Of a stretch of DNA of 64,000 bases, positions 11,101 to 22,800 are shown in pieces (position 1 is the first letter of the stretch; each line of letters starts with the position of its first letter). The DNA is taken from assembly GCA_016785225.1 (NCBI GenBank), contig JAFBJZ010000872.1, positions 1,794,501-1,858,500 of the forward strand, in the 5' to 3' direction. The notes under the pieces were generated by a model, which saw only the letters and a program-made list of their open reading frames with translations, did no database searches and was not told the DNA's origin. Made by a program: the position numbers and the translations under genes. The stretch comes from Psettodes erumei (lineage: Eukaryota > Chordata > Actinopteri > Pleuronectiformes > Psettodidae).

Positions 11101-14100
11101 GTCGATTTTCCCAATGCTGAAGTGACTGAGATATGGTCAGAAGAGCACAATGCTTGGATGTATGTACAGTAGGCCCAAAAGAGTGGTCTGACATTTGCGA
11201 CATTCCTAAACCCTGTCTACTGTCCCCTGTTCTCCAGTGAAGCTTCCTCCATGTTTACTTGTTGTTGCCCTGATAAATATGGTATGAAAGCATCTGGAAA
11301 TGTTGAGTTTTGTTAATGGCTGCATGAAGTGGATCAGCGGTCAACAAATTGTGTGTTGGAGAGGGCTGAATTGTGGGTTATGTGTTCATATTCCAAGTCA
11401 TGTTGATCCAATAATGTTTAGATAAGGGCTTTCAAGAGGCAGCCCCCCCCTCCCGGTTACCAATTAACCAGCTTTACTGAGACGACAGGAAAGAGGCATT
11501 TGGAGCTCAAGATCATTTGTGACAGTCCCTTTAAACTGAGTGACTTGTATAATGTACAGCAGGAAGGACATAACCTCTATCAGGGACAGCGTTCATTATT
11601 GGGCCTTATAAAAATTTAAAAAAAAAAAACAACAACTTGCTCATCGAGAAAGAAAGGAAAGGAAGCAAGAGGGTGGACATTTCAAACAGAGAAAATTAAA
11701 GCGTTAAGATGAATGTTATGTGGTGTCAGTAATAACCAATAAGCGATGAGCCTGACCGGGCTTATGCTTTCCATTGAGAAACTTTCTATATTGCTCTGTT
11801 CCCTTGGTTGTTTGACAAACATGCGGGCAAACTCAAATTACATAAAACTGGATTCCCCCCACCCCGCCCGCTTTCCTTTGCCTCGAGGAGCCGTGCAGGA
11901 AGTGAGGAAGAGAGAATTATGGTTTTGATTAGAGTCTGCGTGTCCTCTGATCGGAAAAGAATGCAGCTGCTCGAAAAGTTCATCTCAGCTGCTGCCGCGC
12001 AATCAGAGCCAGATCTGACGCACGGGCATTCCACCGTGGACGTCTGTTGTCTCCGCGTCCGAACACGTGAGCACAGAAGAGAGACGCTGAGATGCGTTCA
12101 CTATAACCAGAAAGAGAAAGAGGGAGACAGAGAGAGGGGTAAAAAAAAGGAAGAAAAAAAAAAGAAAAAGAGAGAGGGGACATAAAGAGGAGGACAGGGT
12201 GTGCATAAAAATGAAAGTGAGAGAAAAACAGAAACGTAATAAGAGATGGAGACAGGAAAGCACCCTGGGCAAAAAGGTGGGTGACCTTTTGGATGTGCGG
12301 GTGGATGGGCCCATGACGTGTAAGTGGAGAGGGATGAGAGGGGAATATTTTAAGTCCGAGGTCCAAGCGGGACCCAGCCGAGGACGTCTGCTCATTCTCC
12401 CTCGTGTCTGTTTTTAACACGCGTGTCGGGGAACTGGACAGAAAGCCAGCTGCTGCAGCTCAGACTTACTTATAGCATCAACAACTGCTAACATTCAGCA
12501 ACGCAGCCGGGGACGTGCCAATCATTGATCCAGATCAGAGAAGGCCGGAGTTATTTTTGTTGTAAAATCTGTTCATATTACAAAACTAGTTAATGATTAA
12601 AGGACCAGTTCGACATTTTGGGGAAACACACTCAATAGAGAGCTGAGAGCTACATCGGGCAGTCCGTTAGCTTAGCTTGGTGCAAAGGAGGGACAGGTGA
12701 ACAGCCAACGGCCTGTCTGCTTTGTCTGCTGAAAGGCTTTTAGCAGGTCGGTTTACATGTGACCACGGGGAGAGAGGCATCGGCCACTTGTGCACAACAC
12801 TTTTCAGCGCTTCGCGGTCCAACAGAGAACAAGTTGTGGGGTGTAACTGCTGACGTGGTTAAAAATGAACGCACATTCACAGCATTACGCAATAAAAAGA
12901 AGCCCGGTGTCCATGAATGACAAAACACGGTTTCACTGCTTCTCAGTCCAGTAACTCTTTCAGACCTGCTGTGGACCTGCTGTATTGCTGTTGTGTGAAA
13001 CCTGTTTTAAACCCGAGCCGGTGCCCACTCTGTCACCGACTGCCATGCTATCTGAAAACGACGCTCTGCGCAAATCTGGAGATGATTGGCTTTGATATTT
13101 CACATCTCGCATGTGGCTCTTTTAGCGGTCTGCAGGGCCCAGGGGAATTCCGAAATAATAGCACAGCTTCCTGTGGCCCGGTGCAAGCCTAATATCTGCT
13201 CTCGTGTTTATATATGACACAGTCGGTACAGTATGTCTGCAGAGGACCGTACTGGATCTGTGCTTACACAGAAACACAGCAGAGGGTGAAAAAAGAAAGG
13301 GAAGAGTAAGAATGTGTAAGTATGTATGTATAGAAACAAAACCCGTCTGATTTTGTCTGCTCCTCCTCTCCTTAGACGGGGTCACCTCGACACGTGCCGC
13401 TCTTGTCATTCATACAGTGCGCTTCTGTGGCCTCTCTGACAACCATCATGCTCTTCTTCTGGCCCCTACTGCTTCTAATTGGGACATAAACCGTCAGTAA
13501 AATGTCATTATCAGTTAATCTAAGGAGCACTTTCTTCATGAAATCCTGATTGATATAGGAAATGCCAGAAAAACAACAACAAAATTTCCTAAACCGCAAA
13601 ATGAATGCCTTCAAATTGCTTGTTCAATGTTTCTGACAATCCCAAACTCGACTGATCGTGACCTTCATTCAAAAAAAGAGCATAACCAAAGACTTATGCT
13701 TGAAAAAAAAAAGAGAGATAGTTAGTCAAATAGTTTCAGATTGACTTTCTGATGACTCACGTAAGTTCTGCTGCATAACATTTTTCTTTTCCTTTGGCTG
13801 TGCCTTGTGTGAAATCCGACTCATCAATAAAGAATGGACGGACGGCTTGGACTGCGCAACACAGGCAGTGGTGGTGGGTGTGAGTCTTGGGAAACTCTCT
13901 GCTATGTTTGCGATTTTACTTGATGATTTCCTTTCCCTGGAGAATGCACACACTTGTGAGTGTGCTTCCTTTTAAAGGGGCTGAAATCAGGTAGAAAAAG
14001 CAGAAGCGGTGTTGAGATGTGCCGTTATCTTCTGCTCGTGTTCTGTAGGATCATCAAAAGTAAAAGGGAAAACTGTGTGTGTGGCGATTCTGATGTGACC

Positions 14101-14738
14101 CGGCAGGTCACCGCGCTGCCGCAGCACATGGAGGGATGGATAAAAATATGAAATGATTTGTTTCCACAGAGCAACGGGAAATGACACGGATATAAGAAGT
14201 GATAAATGACAGTGCAGGAGCACAGAGTGACAGCTACGTGGGGGAAGTGCTCGCAGCCCGCGGATTTAATTCAGACTTTTTAATATAAGTGCTGTATGTG
14301 CTGATCTGAAAACAGAAAGAAAAAACAAATATAAAAAAAGGGAAGGATGTAAAAGAGAAAACCACAGGTACAGAGGCAGGAAATGAACTTCAAAGTGCTC
14401 GGTGTCCTCTTCTTGCTTCTGTCAAGCTGTGAAGGCGTCTGTAAGAATTACATGACCTGTTTGGTTGGGCTCTGACCTGAGGGCCTTCGAAGTTAAAGAT
14501 GGGTTTGACAGCGTTACGAAGGAGATTGAAGCGGGCTCTGTGGAGCACATGCCCAAGAGAGACTCGGGGGAAGGAAGAGTACATGGGTTGGCTAAGCACG
14601 TTTCCTTTATCTGTCTGAGCTTGCCACTTCCTGTCAGTTTATGTTGCATGTGTATGTGCAAGGCTTTCTGATGACATTATCTCAGGCTTTCTTGGGCAGA
14701 GGTAGTGTGGCTCTGTGGAGTGTGCAGTGAGTGTGCAG

Positions 14739-14821
<83 letters not shown>

Positions 14822-17800
14822 GCATGAAGCAGACCTCTGCTTATCCTCTGTTTCTCCCCAGACAGGATCCCAGGAGTGTCGATGATACTGATGCTCTCCA
14901 GGACAGGGTTCGGCATCTGGGCGCACATGAACCTGTCAAAAAAAAATAATTAATAAATAAATAAAAAAGGGATGAGAGATGGGAGAGAAAGAAAGAGAAA
15001 GTGGATCGAGTGGGCGAGACACAGAAAGGGAGAGTGGGAAAACCAGTCGGTTCGGTGTATTTGTATATAAGCACAAAGACATTCGTAAACAGGGACCAGG
15101 GATTAGCGCTGTGTAGAAGAAAAATATACGCTCAAGGCGCAGTCATTTCACCTGTTCACTCTCTCAACAATTATCTACATTTGTTCTGAAAAAGACTGAG
15201 CTTTTTGTTCCTGGGGTTCAAATTAACTAAAGTTCTGCCATTTAATCAATATGTTAATAAGATGACGATTTAATAGGCAATGTTTCTGATAATCAAGTAA
15301 ACACTTTTCAAGCTAAAGTGACACATATTTTAAGGCTTCGAACTTCTTAAAACTGAAGGTTTGGAGCTTTTCCGTGTCTAGTGGCAAGTGAAATGAATAT
15401 CTCTGACTTTTGGACCGTTGGTTGGACCAAAAGATAATGTGGACCTCACCTTGGAAACTTATTAGGGATCTTTTTCTCACTCTGCTGATGTTTTACAAAC
15501 CAAAACATGAATTAAACTAATGGCAGGTTGCGGCCCGAGCTTGCACCCATTTCAGTTGTTATCAATAACAGAAAAACAATAAAGCAAAATAAATGTGTGA
15601 CGATCAAGTCATATTTTCCCAACAGTGTGTGTGTGTGTGGTTGGGGGGGGGTTCCATTGAAAAGACTGTTAAGGAAACACTGGGACAATACTTGATGGAC
15701 TGTAGGCCCAAGTCATTCCCAATGAAAAATAATTCACTACACAATGGTCTCTTTAAGCCAGGACACTAGCTTTTAAACATGGGGGGGGGGGGGGGGGTGT
15801 TCCTTGTCCAGCAGAAACCAAGCCAAGTGACACACAAACACGCACACACGCACACACAATGCAAAGCACAAGAGGATGGGTGGTTTTGCATAAACCCACG
15901 GTGTTTCAGTCGGGACAAAGAGATGGATTGTTAGAAGAGACCCTGCCGCTCAGAGTACTACTTCTCGCTCCGCCGCCCTTCGAGTCAATCTGAACCGATA
16001 CTCACAACGTGAGCTCAGAGGCACCGGGTCATGAGACCGGGAGAGCCGCGCTTTTACATTCCAGCGGCAACCGCACTAAGGCCAGACGCACCACAGCCCC
16101 TGACAGAAGTCTCATACCACACGCGAGGGGGAAAATGGAAAAATCCCAGGACAATGAACGAGTCAAAAGCTATGGAGATCCTATGTATGGTATTACAATA
16201 CAATATCAGCGACTGCCAAAGATAACAAACATGCAGCCCGCCCCCCCTCCAACACACACACAGCTGATGGCGCATGATATCCAGTTGGAACTTTGGCTCA
16301 GGTTTTCCGTTCAGCTATCTATCTCCACATTTTCCACACTGCGGGAAAAAAATGTTCAGATGAGCTGGAATTCTTAGAAACGGAGCAGCACCCTACCAGG
16401 CTCTGGGGCCCGAGAGCTTGAAAATAGCCGGGTCTCGAGACAGTGAGAAACCCCTCCTCTCGGAGAGAGGCCGCCGACCTGCAGAATATTTTCAAAATCA
16501 GACCTGTCCAGTGATCCTGGAAGTCTGGTTCCAGCTTGTAACACCGCGTCTTCCTCTCCTGGTCCACCTCCTGATCTGTGACCTTTCCCCTGCATGGTAA
16601 CCCCCAGCTTCCCATAGAGAAGAGGAAACAGGGCGGCTGTCGCTAGCACTTTGGATGTGGACAGGGAGGTTACAAACTGTGTCACGTTTTCCACGTTTGC
16701 TTCCTCTAAAAATGTTGTTCTTTTGCATGTGAATAAAGTATCTAAATATCCTGCATCTATACCACACGTGCCTTTATGTGTATCCGTTCGTTACGTGCTC
16801 TGTAAGGCTCTGCATATGTCAGGCCCAATATCAGCAAAGTGCAGAGTCAGTGTCCTGGAATAACAGGCCACGAGCGGGACAGGACGGAGTGGGACAGCCA
16901 GGGACGGTGCGCAACTTTGCTGACTCCGGTTTTACTGACTAACGGCTTACAGAGAGCATTTAACATTTTAACTAAAAGCGAACAAGAGCTTACAATGTAC
17001 GCAGGCTTGGAGGTGGACGAGAAGTGTTACGTTACTCAGGGGTGGGAGGCAATCCGAAGCCGGGCCGCTAGAAAATACAAATAATGGAAAGAGTGTCACA
17101 ATTGGCAAGCTGGTGGAGTGCACCAGCCGTCACCTATTGGGTTTGTACAAGAGCAAAAGGCGTAAGTGTGGGAATCCCACAACTGATTTCTGTTTACTCT
17201 CTTCATAAATGACTGGTTGTGCTGAGGGCAAGTCCTACCTGAGCCCGGTGTTTACAGGCTAATCTGCAGGTTGAATGACTATGGTTGGAAAAGAAAGACA
17301 CAGTGAAGAAGCCATCCTCCGTCTCAAATCAGTGGGGTCACAATCAGGCCCTTGAGATCCCACTATCCAGTTGTATGAGTAAAAAGCCATTTTAATGAGC
17401 AGATAGCTGGGAGGGACTGGAATGGAAAACCTGTCCCCGTCTGAGCCAAAAAAAAGAGCCCATTTCCAAATGTCTGTCTGGATCTGGTCCTTGACAAAAC
17501 TTTTATCAACTGCAGACCTGCTCCAGCAGGTCATGCACCTGCAACTGCCGTACACACGAACCCCGTTATGTGTGATCATGTGAGCTTTCCCTGTGCCAGC
17601 GTATGACCACTGAAGCTTGAATATGCCTCTGAGACAGAGATGCAGAGTGAATTCAAAAGGGAACCACAAGTCCCATGATACCACAGGACTGTGTCCAACA
17701 GTTTGACTAATGATGCTGTGATGGACAATAGCCTTTGTTTACACACAATCTTATCTGGTTTCCCCTCAAGTCTGCAATAAACTCCGGAGCAGTGAATTGT

Positions 17801-19171
17801 GAGTGTTCGAGGGTTATCTCAAATGGATTGATTTGACACGAGTTTGCATTCATGCAAGATTAAGCAAACAATCCACATAATTGAGGAAAAGGATTTCAAT
17901 GGCTAATGGGAAGCAGGCCTCACTGGGGAATCAACAACCTGAGATCTTCTCCTGAGACAGTGCAAGGCTACATGACCGACCCACCTGACAGTCGGAAGAC
18001 AATTGCACATAAAGATCTTGGCAGTCCGAAAAATTAGTCATTTGTTTTGTGAACTGTTTGTCCATCTTTTCCTGGATACTCCTGTGCAGCTACCGGGAAG
18101 GGGGTGGGGATATACCAGCACATCCTTCACAGGAAGGGACACCTTAAACAATCAGATGCTGGCCATCTGATGTCATCACAAATCCACATACACTGAATGG
18201 GCTGGATTACGATGTTAAGGCTTTCCCCGAGCATCTGGTTTGCTTGTGCAGTCTCACCTGGAGTCCTGACTCGGAGGAGGTGACTTCACACACGAAGTGA
18301 AACACCGGCAGCCATTCTACTGTCCCTGCTGCTCTCATCTTCATTCCACTTCTTTGTTTCACTTTCCCTTCTGTTTTCACATTGATGTCTTCATTGGTGT
18401 AACATTTACAAATCTCTGCCATTGCCATCTTGCATTAATTGGTGAAAGTCTCGGGCCAAACTGAGTCATGCTCCTGTGTCATCGGGGTTTTTGCCCTGAG
18501 GACAGTTCTACCCCTGACTGGGTGAGTAACAGACCTGTGTCACTCTGAGTGATTCATAAAACGTTGGGAGGTGTCCTGAGTTTCTCTAGTTCATCGGGCA
18601 TGTGGATCAAACTCCAGTGAGAAGAATATCTCGTCACACATCACTGCATGACCCGGCTGTGGCCTTTGTAAAACACTCGTTGACTCCATTTAACAATACT
18701 ACGAGAATACGGACTGTCACTCCAGAAACCTTTAACCCTTTGTGATAAGATTTTTATAAGGGAGGTGGCCTCATTGGTTTCTACTGATATGGTAACACTT
18801 ATATGACCAGACGGTACAAAACTGACACGGCATTGACATCCAAGGACAGGACAAGGTCAGCTTGCTGCCTAGCAACATTACACACAAGTATTTCTGTGTT
18901 CAAGGGGCCACACTGTGACACTGGGACAAAACCGTCTGTCACTGGCGACTCAGCCAGGTGCTTTTAGGAGAGAAAGAAGTGCACGGAGAAAGGCGAGGCG
19001 CCGCGTTAGAAGGCAGGATGTGGTTCACAGTTAAAGGGCTTCTTGTCACTGGGAAAGGTGGCGGAAAGCACCTTCCCTGCCCTTTGCTTTTCCACACCGA
19101 CTGGCTCTTCCACCTTGCTATTGACGCTAAACACCGGCATTCTCTCAGGATGATGAAACAGCGGAAACTGT

Positions 19172-19203
<32 letters not shown>

Positions 19204-19892
19204 GCTTTGCTGGGAAGATTGAGCAACAGCATTCAGGGGGTTTACCTTGCAAAAAAAAAAAGAAAGAAAAGTGTGGCACATGTAAGGACTCGCAGGGAGG
19301 GCATTTAAACCGTGGCTGATGTGTTGTTATGACACGTTGAACACCCAGCTGACGATTTCAGGAGAAGCATGAGTCTGACGTGACATATTCATTTCATTCA
19401 CAGATTAATATGTAGCTGTGGGGCTCCTGCCCGTGCACTGCATTTTTCACATTACCCAGTGTAAGCTCTTTAACTTGGTCTGTGGAGTCGGCGCCGGTCT
19501 TACCTGTTGAGGAACGCGTTGCCAAAGGCGTTGAGCTTGCGGAAGGGCTTCTTCGGGTCGACAACCAGAGCATTGCCCGGGATCACCCCGTCCTGTTCGC
19601 CGTGCATCACCGCGATGAACGAGTCAGTGGTCGGCTCTGGGCCAATGCGCATACCGGGGAAGTCTTGCTCCATGAGGTGCCGGATGAATGTGGTCTTCCC
19701 GGTGGAGTATTGACCCACCAGGAGGACCATAGGCTTGTTGTCGAAGTCGGCATCTTCGAGCGCTGGGGAGTGGAAGTCGTGAAATCGATACGTGTCCTCC
19801 AGCGGGAACAGTTTGGTCCGGTAAAGCCGCCGCAGCCCCTCCGCCACGTTCTGAAACAGCTCGGGGTCTTTCTTCAAGTTTTTCCTGAACAT
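8138..19892 (-). CDS. ehd1: EH-domain-containing protein 1 (dynamin-like ATPase)
   Basis: Six exons (19504-19892, 14835-14932, 10748-10989, 9774-9944, 8984-9148, 8138-8671) join in phase to 532 residues, the usual EHD length. EHD1 binds ATP, oligomerises on membrane tubules and drives endocytic recycling. The sequence shows P-loop GQYSTGKTT (residues 60-68), DTPG (148-151), NKAD (214-217), the helical region, and a C-terminal EH domain with the EF-hand loop DVDKDGLLDDEEF that binds NPF motifs. The tail KLEGHELP..LP.HLVPPSKR is typical of EHD1/EHD3; the choice of EHD1 rests on overall similarity and synteny. The start is the only ATG in the first exon before the conserved ELFQ.VAEGL. The N-terminus, MFRKNLKKDPELF, lacks the SW usually following MF. 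Introns 1 (4.6 kb) and 2 (3.8 kb) are long and repeat-rich. Confidence 0.95.
12107..12198 (+). repeat. Polypurine tract in ehd1 intron 2
   Basis: Roughly 90 bases are almost all A and G on the plus strand (AGAAAGAGAAAGAGGGAGAC and similar), so the ehd1 pre-mRNA carries a polypyrimidine run. It is a low-complexity sequence with no coding meaning. Confidence 0.8.
12599..12740 (+). repeat. Diverged copy of an interspersed teleost repeat (tentative)
   Basis: The stretch starting AAAGGACCAGTTCGACATTT and containing CCGTTAGCTTAGCTT resembles a short dispersed element that I recall as very common in percomorph genomes (GACCAGTGT..ACATTTTGGGAAA, then GGTTAGCTTAGCTTAGCA). Copy number cannot be tested inside this window, so the assignment is from memory and tentative. 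It lies in ehd1 intron 2. Confidence 0.4.
14739..14822. repeat. (GT)n microsatellite, about 40 copies, next to the ehd1 exon 2 donor
   Basis: This near-perfect GT tract, with single C interruptions near both ends, is the longest simple repeat in the window. On the ehd1 strand it reads (CA)n and begins about 12 nt after the donor of exon 2. Confidence 0.95.
15781..15797. repeat. G17 homopolymer followed by CA-rich repeat
   Basis: A run of 17 G is followed at 15835-15858 by an imperfect CA repeat. Both lie in ehd1 intron 1. Confidence 0.85.
19172..19200. repeat. (CA)n microsatellite in ehd1 intron 1
   Basis: An uninterrupted CA tract of about 14 copies, about 300 bases inside the intron from the ehd1 exon 1 donor. 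Confidence 0.95.
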
Positions 19893-22800
19893 GGTTACTG
19901 ATTTGATTCTATTTTATTTGCCCTTGATTGACACAACCGTGTCAGTCTACCCTTGAATTTAAGCTAATTTAAGTGGTGTGGGTCTCTCACACCGTCAAGC
20001 GAGTAGCTGCCCGCTGGAATGAAGCAACGGCTGGGCGAGGTCTTGGAAGTTTTTTTTTGTCCCCACCCTCCTCTTCGCTAGCTAGCCACACACTCAGTCA
20101 GTCATCCAGGGAGGACTCCCTCTTGAGCTGACGTTGACTCACCTACGACACCCAGGCGCACTCCAACATGAAAATCCTGCTCTGGGCGGCGAGATATAAT
20201 CTAATGCAACTGTGCTGTGCCCGTCGTACCCTTACAACTCCTCCTCACGGTAGGCTAACGAGCGGCCGGCTGTCAGTTCGTGTGAACCCCACCGAGGAAG
20301 AAGAGTGGCAGTCGGCTACCGGAAGACCGGCGTACATTTCACAATAAAAGCCGGTCAATCCAGTCTACAGTACGCAACAGTATAGGACGCCCAAGCCCAA
20401 GAAATAGACTGACACGTTAAGATACATTAAATGGCCTCTTATTACAGTTCAATAATTAATACTTACAAACATTCTCTCACGTCAGCTTGTATTCTATTTA
20501 GAAATTGATTCGATAAATCAACTTCTATTGTGGTGCTACTGTCGTAAATCTGAATTAATTTGTTTTTTGTAATATCAGTTACTACTCTTGACACATAACC
20601 AATGGATACAGTACCATGTGTTTAGCCGCTTCTTTGTAAATATTGTAGGCCTCTTGAATGACAGATTAAAAACATACGTTTATTCATTTTCTATTGCAAC
20701 TTTAATATGTTCTCTTAGTAATTAATAATTCCAGTAAGTTCCTTATCTTTTTACCATGAACAAAAAAGGGTTGCTGTCATATTCATATGTGGATTTTGGT
20801 TCTTATTTCAAATGTCCGCTTTTATTTTGATACACACTTCCACTGTTATGTTCAGGTTGGTTTTTATTTTACATCATTCTTACTGTGTATTTTCTAGACA
20901 AGGACATCAGTATAATAGAGCCCTCCAACTGACCTGTAGTAGTATTCATTCAGATTTTAACTCAAACATTCTCTCATCATTTTACTTGCAACACTAAAAT
21001 TGAAAATATCATAATTCATACAGGTTGGGAACCTTTGTGTGTTTGGTTGTAAGAAAATATTGATTCATTCTTTAATTAATGGAAGAGAAACTGACATCCA
21101 TTTATTATCATTATTTAGAAATCTTTCCTTTATTGTCAAATGTAGTTTTGGATATTTTCCACACATAATACAATGATTCTTTCTTTGTGTTTTCTACATA
21201 CAGAAATTCAGAAACAGTAAATAAACAGTGAAACATTTATACAGGATTTACAGGATTAGCTTTATTTCACAAGAACAACCTGCACATAAATGAGCATGAA
21301 AATGAAAGTGAATGTAAAACAATAGAAGGTGTTACTGTACACAAGCCATTAACTTTTGAAAGTTACAGGTCACAGCAGTGTTTTGATGACAAGAGGTGTC
21401 CCTCCACAGATAACAGCAGCTCCACTGGAGGCCAGAGATTTTCCATATGGAGATGCTGTTACAGCTGGTGAGACCCACAAAAACAACACAGCTGACAGCG
21501 CCTGTACAACACAAGAAAGTAGTCGTATTCATGTCACCACAAGATCAGTTGTATAGGTTTCTGCTGACATCTGCCTTTAGGTGACACAAAGAGATCGTTA
21601 CTTCAAGTGCTTGGATAAGATTTGTGAAGATTGAACATGCTCCTCTGTCTTTTGATGTGTGTTATATGATGTGTGTGTGAACTGTTCAGGTCTCCCCAAG
21701 AGGTTAGAATTGTAGGCTTGCTGTTGCATCACACTGAAACTGCCAGATCCCAACCATGGCTCAACTATAAGTATTTTCTAGCACTTCATACTTAACTGAT
21801 ATGGCACTCATAATAGTTTCTCACATATGAAATAACACTGCCATCTTTTGGTCAGGTCTTGCACATGAACTCAAATCATTTTACCGCAGATTTTACTTCT
21901 GAGCCCTCATGTGATAATACACCCCACACCTAATAAATGTTTAGTAAAATATCATCCACAACAGCCTCATATCTGGTGATCTTGGTTTTTACTGTTTCTA
22001 AGGTCATATGTCACCCTTATGACTCCAATAAAGTTAGGGCCATGCACTCAGTGAACGCATGCTAGCATTCACAAGAGGTAATGTCATCCTAGCAAATGAA
22101 TTTTAGTGTTTAGTCCATTAAAATTAATCTTTTACATATAGACATTGATATGGCCTTGGAGACAAGTAGTAAACAGGAGCGTGCATCATTGCTTTGTGTA
22201 CACTTCAACTCTTTAGTTTACCAGAATCTCTCTTAACTTATCCTGAGTGAGCTTTGAACCTTAACCCTATCCTTCAGTAAAAACAAAGCCATAAAGCAGT
22301 TTAAGGCTAAAGAGATCTTCACCCTCAAGGTCTTTTTACTTTGCCGCTTTTTTTTACCTGTTAATTTTACTGAAAGTGCATTTAGAGTATCTCTATCATG
22401 AATCTCTGTTCTTAAAATAAAATGAATGTGTTTATATTCAAAGCATCTTAATATGAAATCTTGGCAGAGAATCTGATTGGGTCAGTGCTTTGAGAAGAAT
22501 TGTCATATTGTAATAAAAGGACTTTTACACTGCAGGATTGATCCAATACTTGTGAGGATATTTTCACACTTGGCCTTTTGAAAGGATTCCATTCGAGAGT
22601 CAAAATCTTGGGAGGGTTTTTTTTTTTTAAATATCTGAACATAATATATTTCAGGCAATCTTAAAATCCCCCCTCAGCTACTTATGGTTCATCGATAGAT
22701 ATACCAGGTGCAATGATTTTAAGGAGGAAGACTCTCTATTAATTAAATGAAATTTGAAAAGTTGGTTTTAGCCCCATTCAGAACAGTACAAATTAATTAA

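Noticed and set aside
14677..14949. His/Thr and Cys/Val repeat ORFs near 14.7-14.9 kb
   Set aside because: They are translations of the GT microsatellite; only the part at 14835-14932 is real ehd1 coding sequence.
16374..16694. 106-codon minus-strand ORF starting MENVTQFVTSLSTSK in ehd1 intron 1
   Set aside because: No domain, no neighbouring exons in phase, and overlapping ORFs of similar length in other frames; looks like chance.
17259..17684. 141-codon minus-strand ORF in ehd1 intron 1
   Set aside because: Composition is irregular with no family resemblance and no splice context; likely random.
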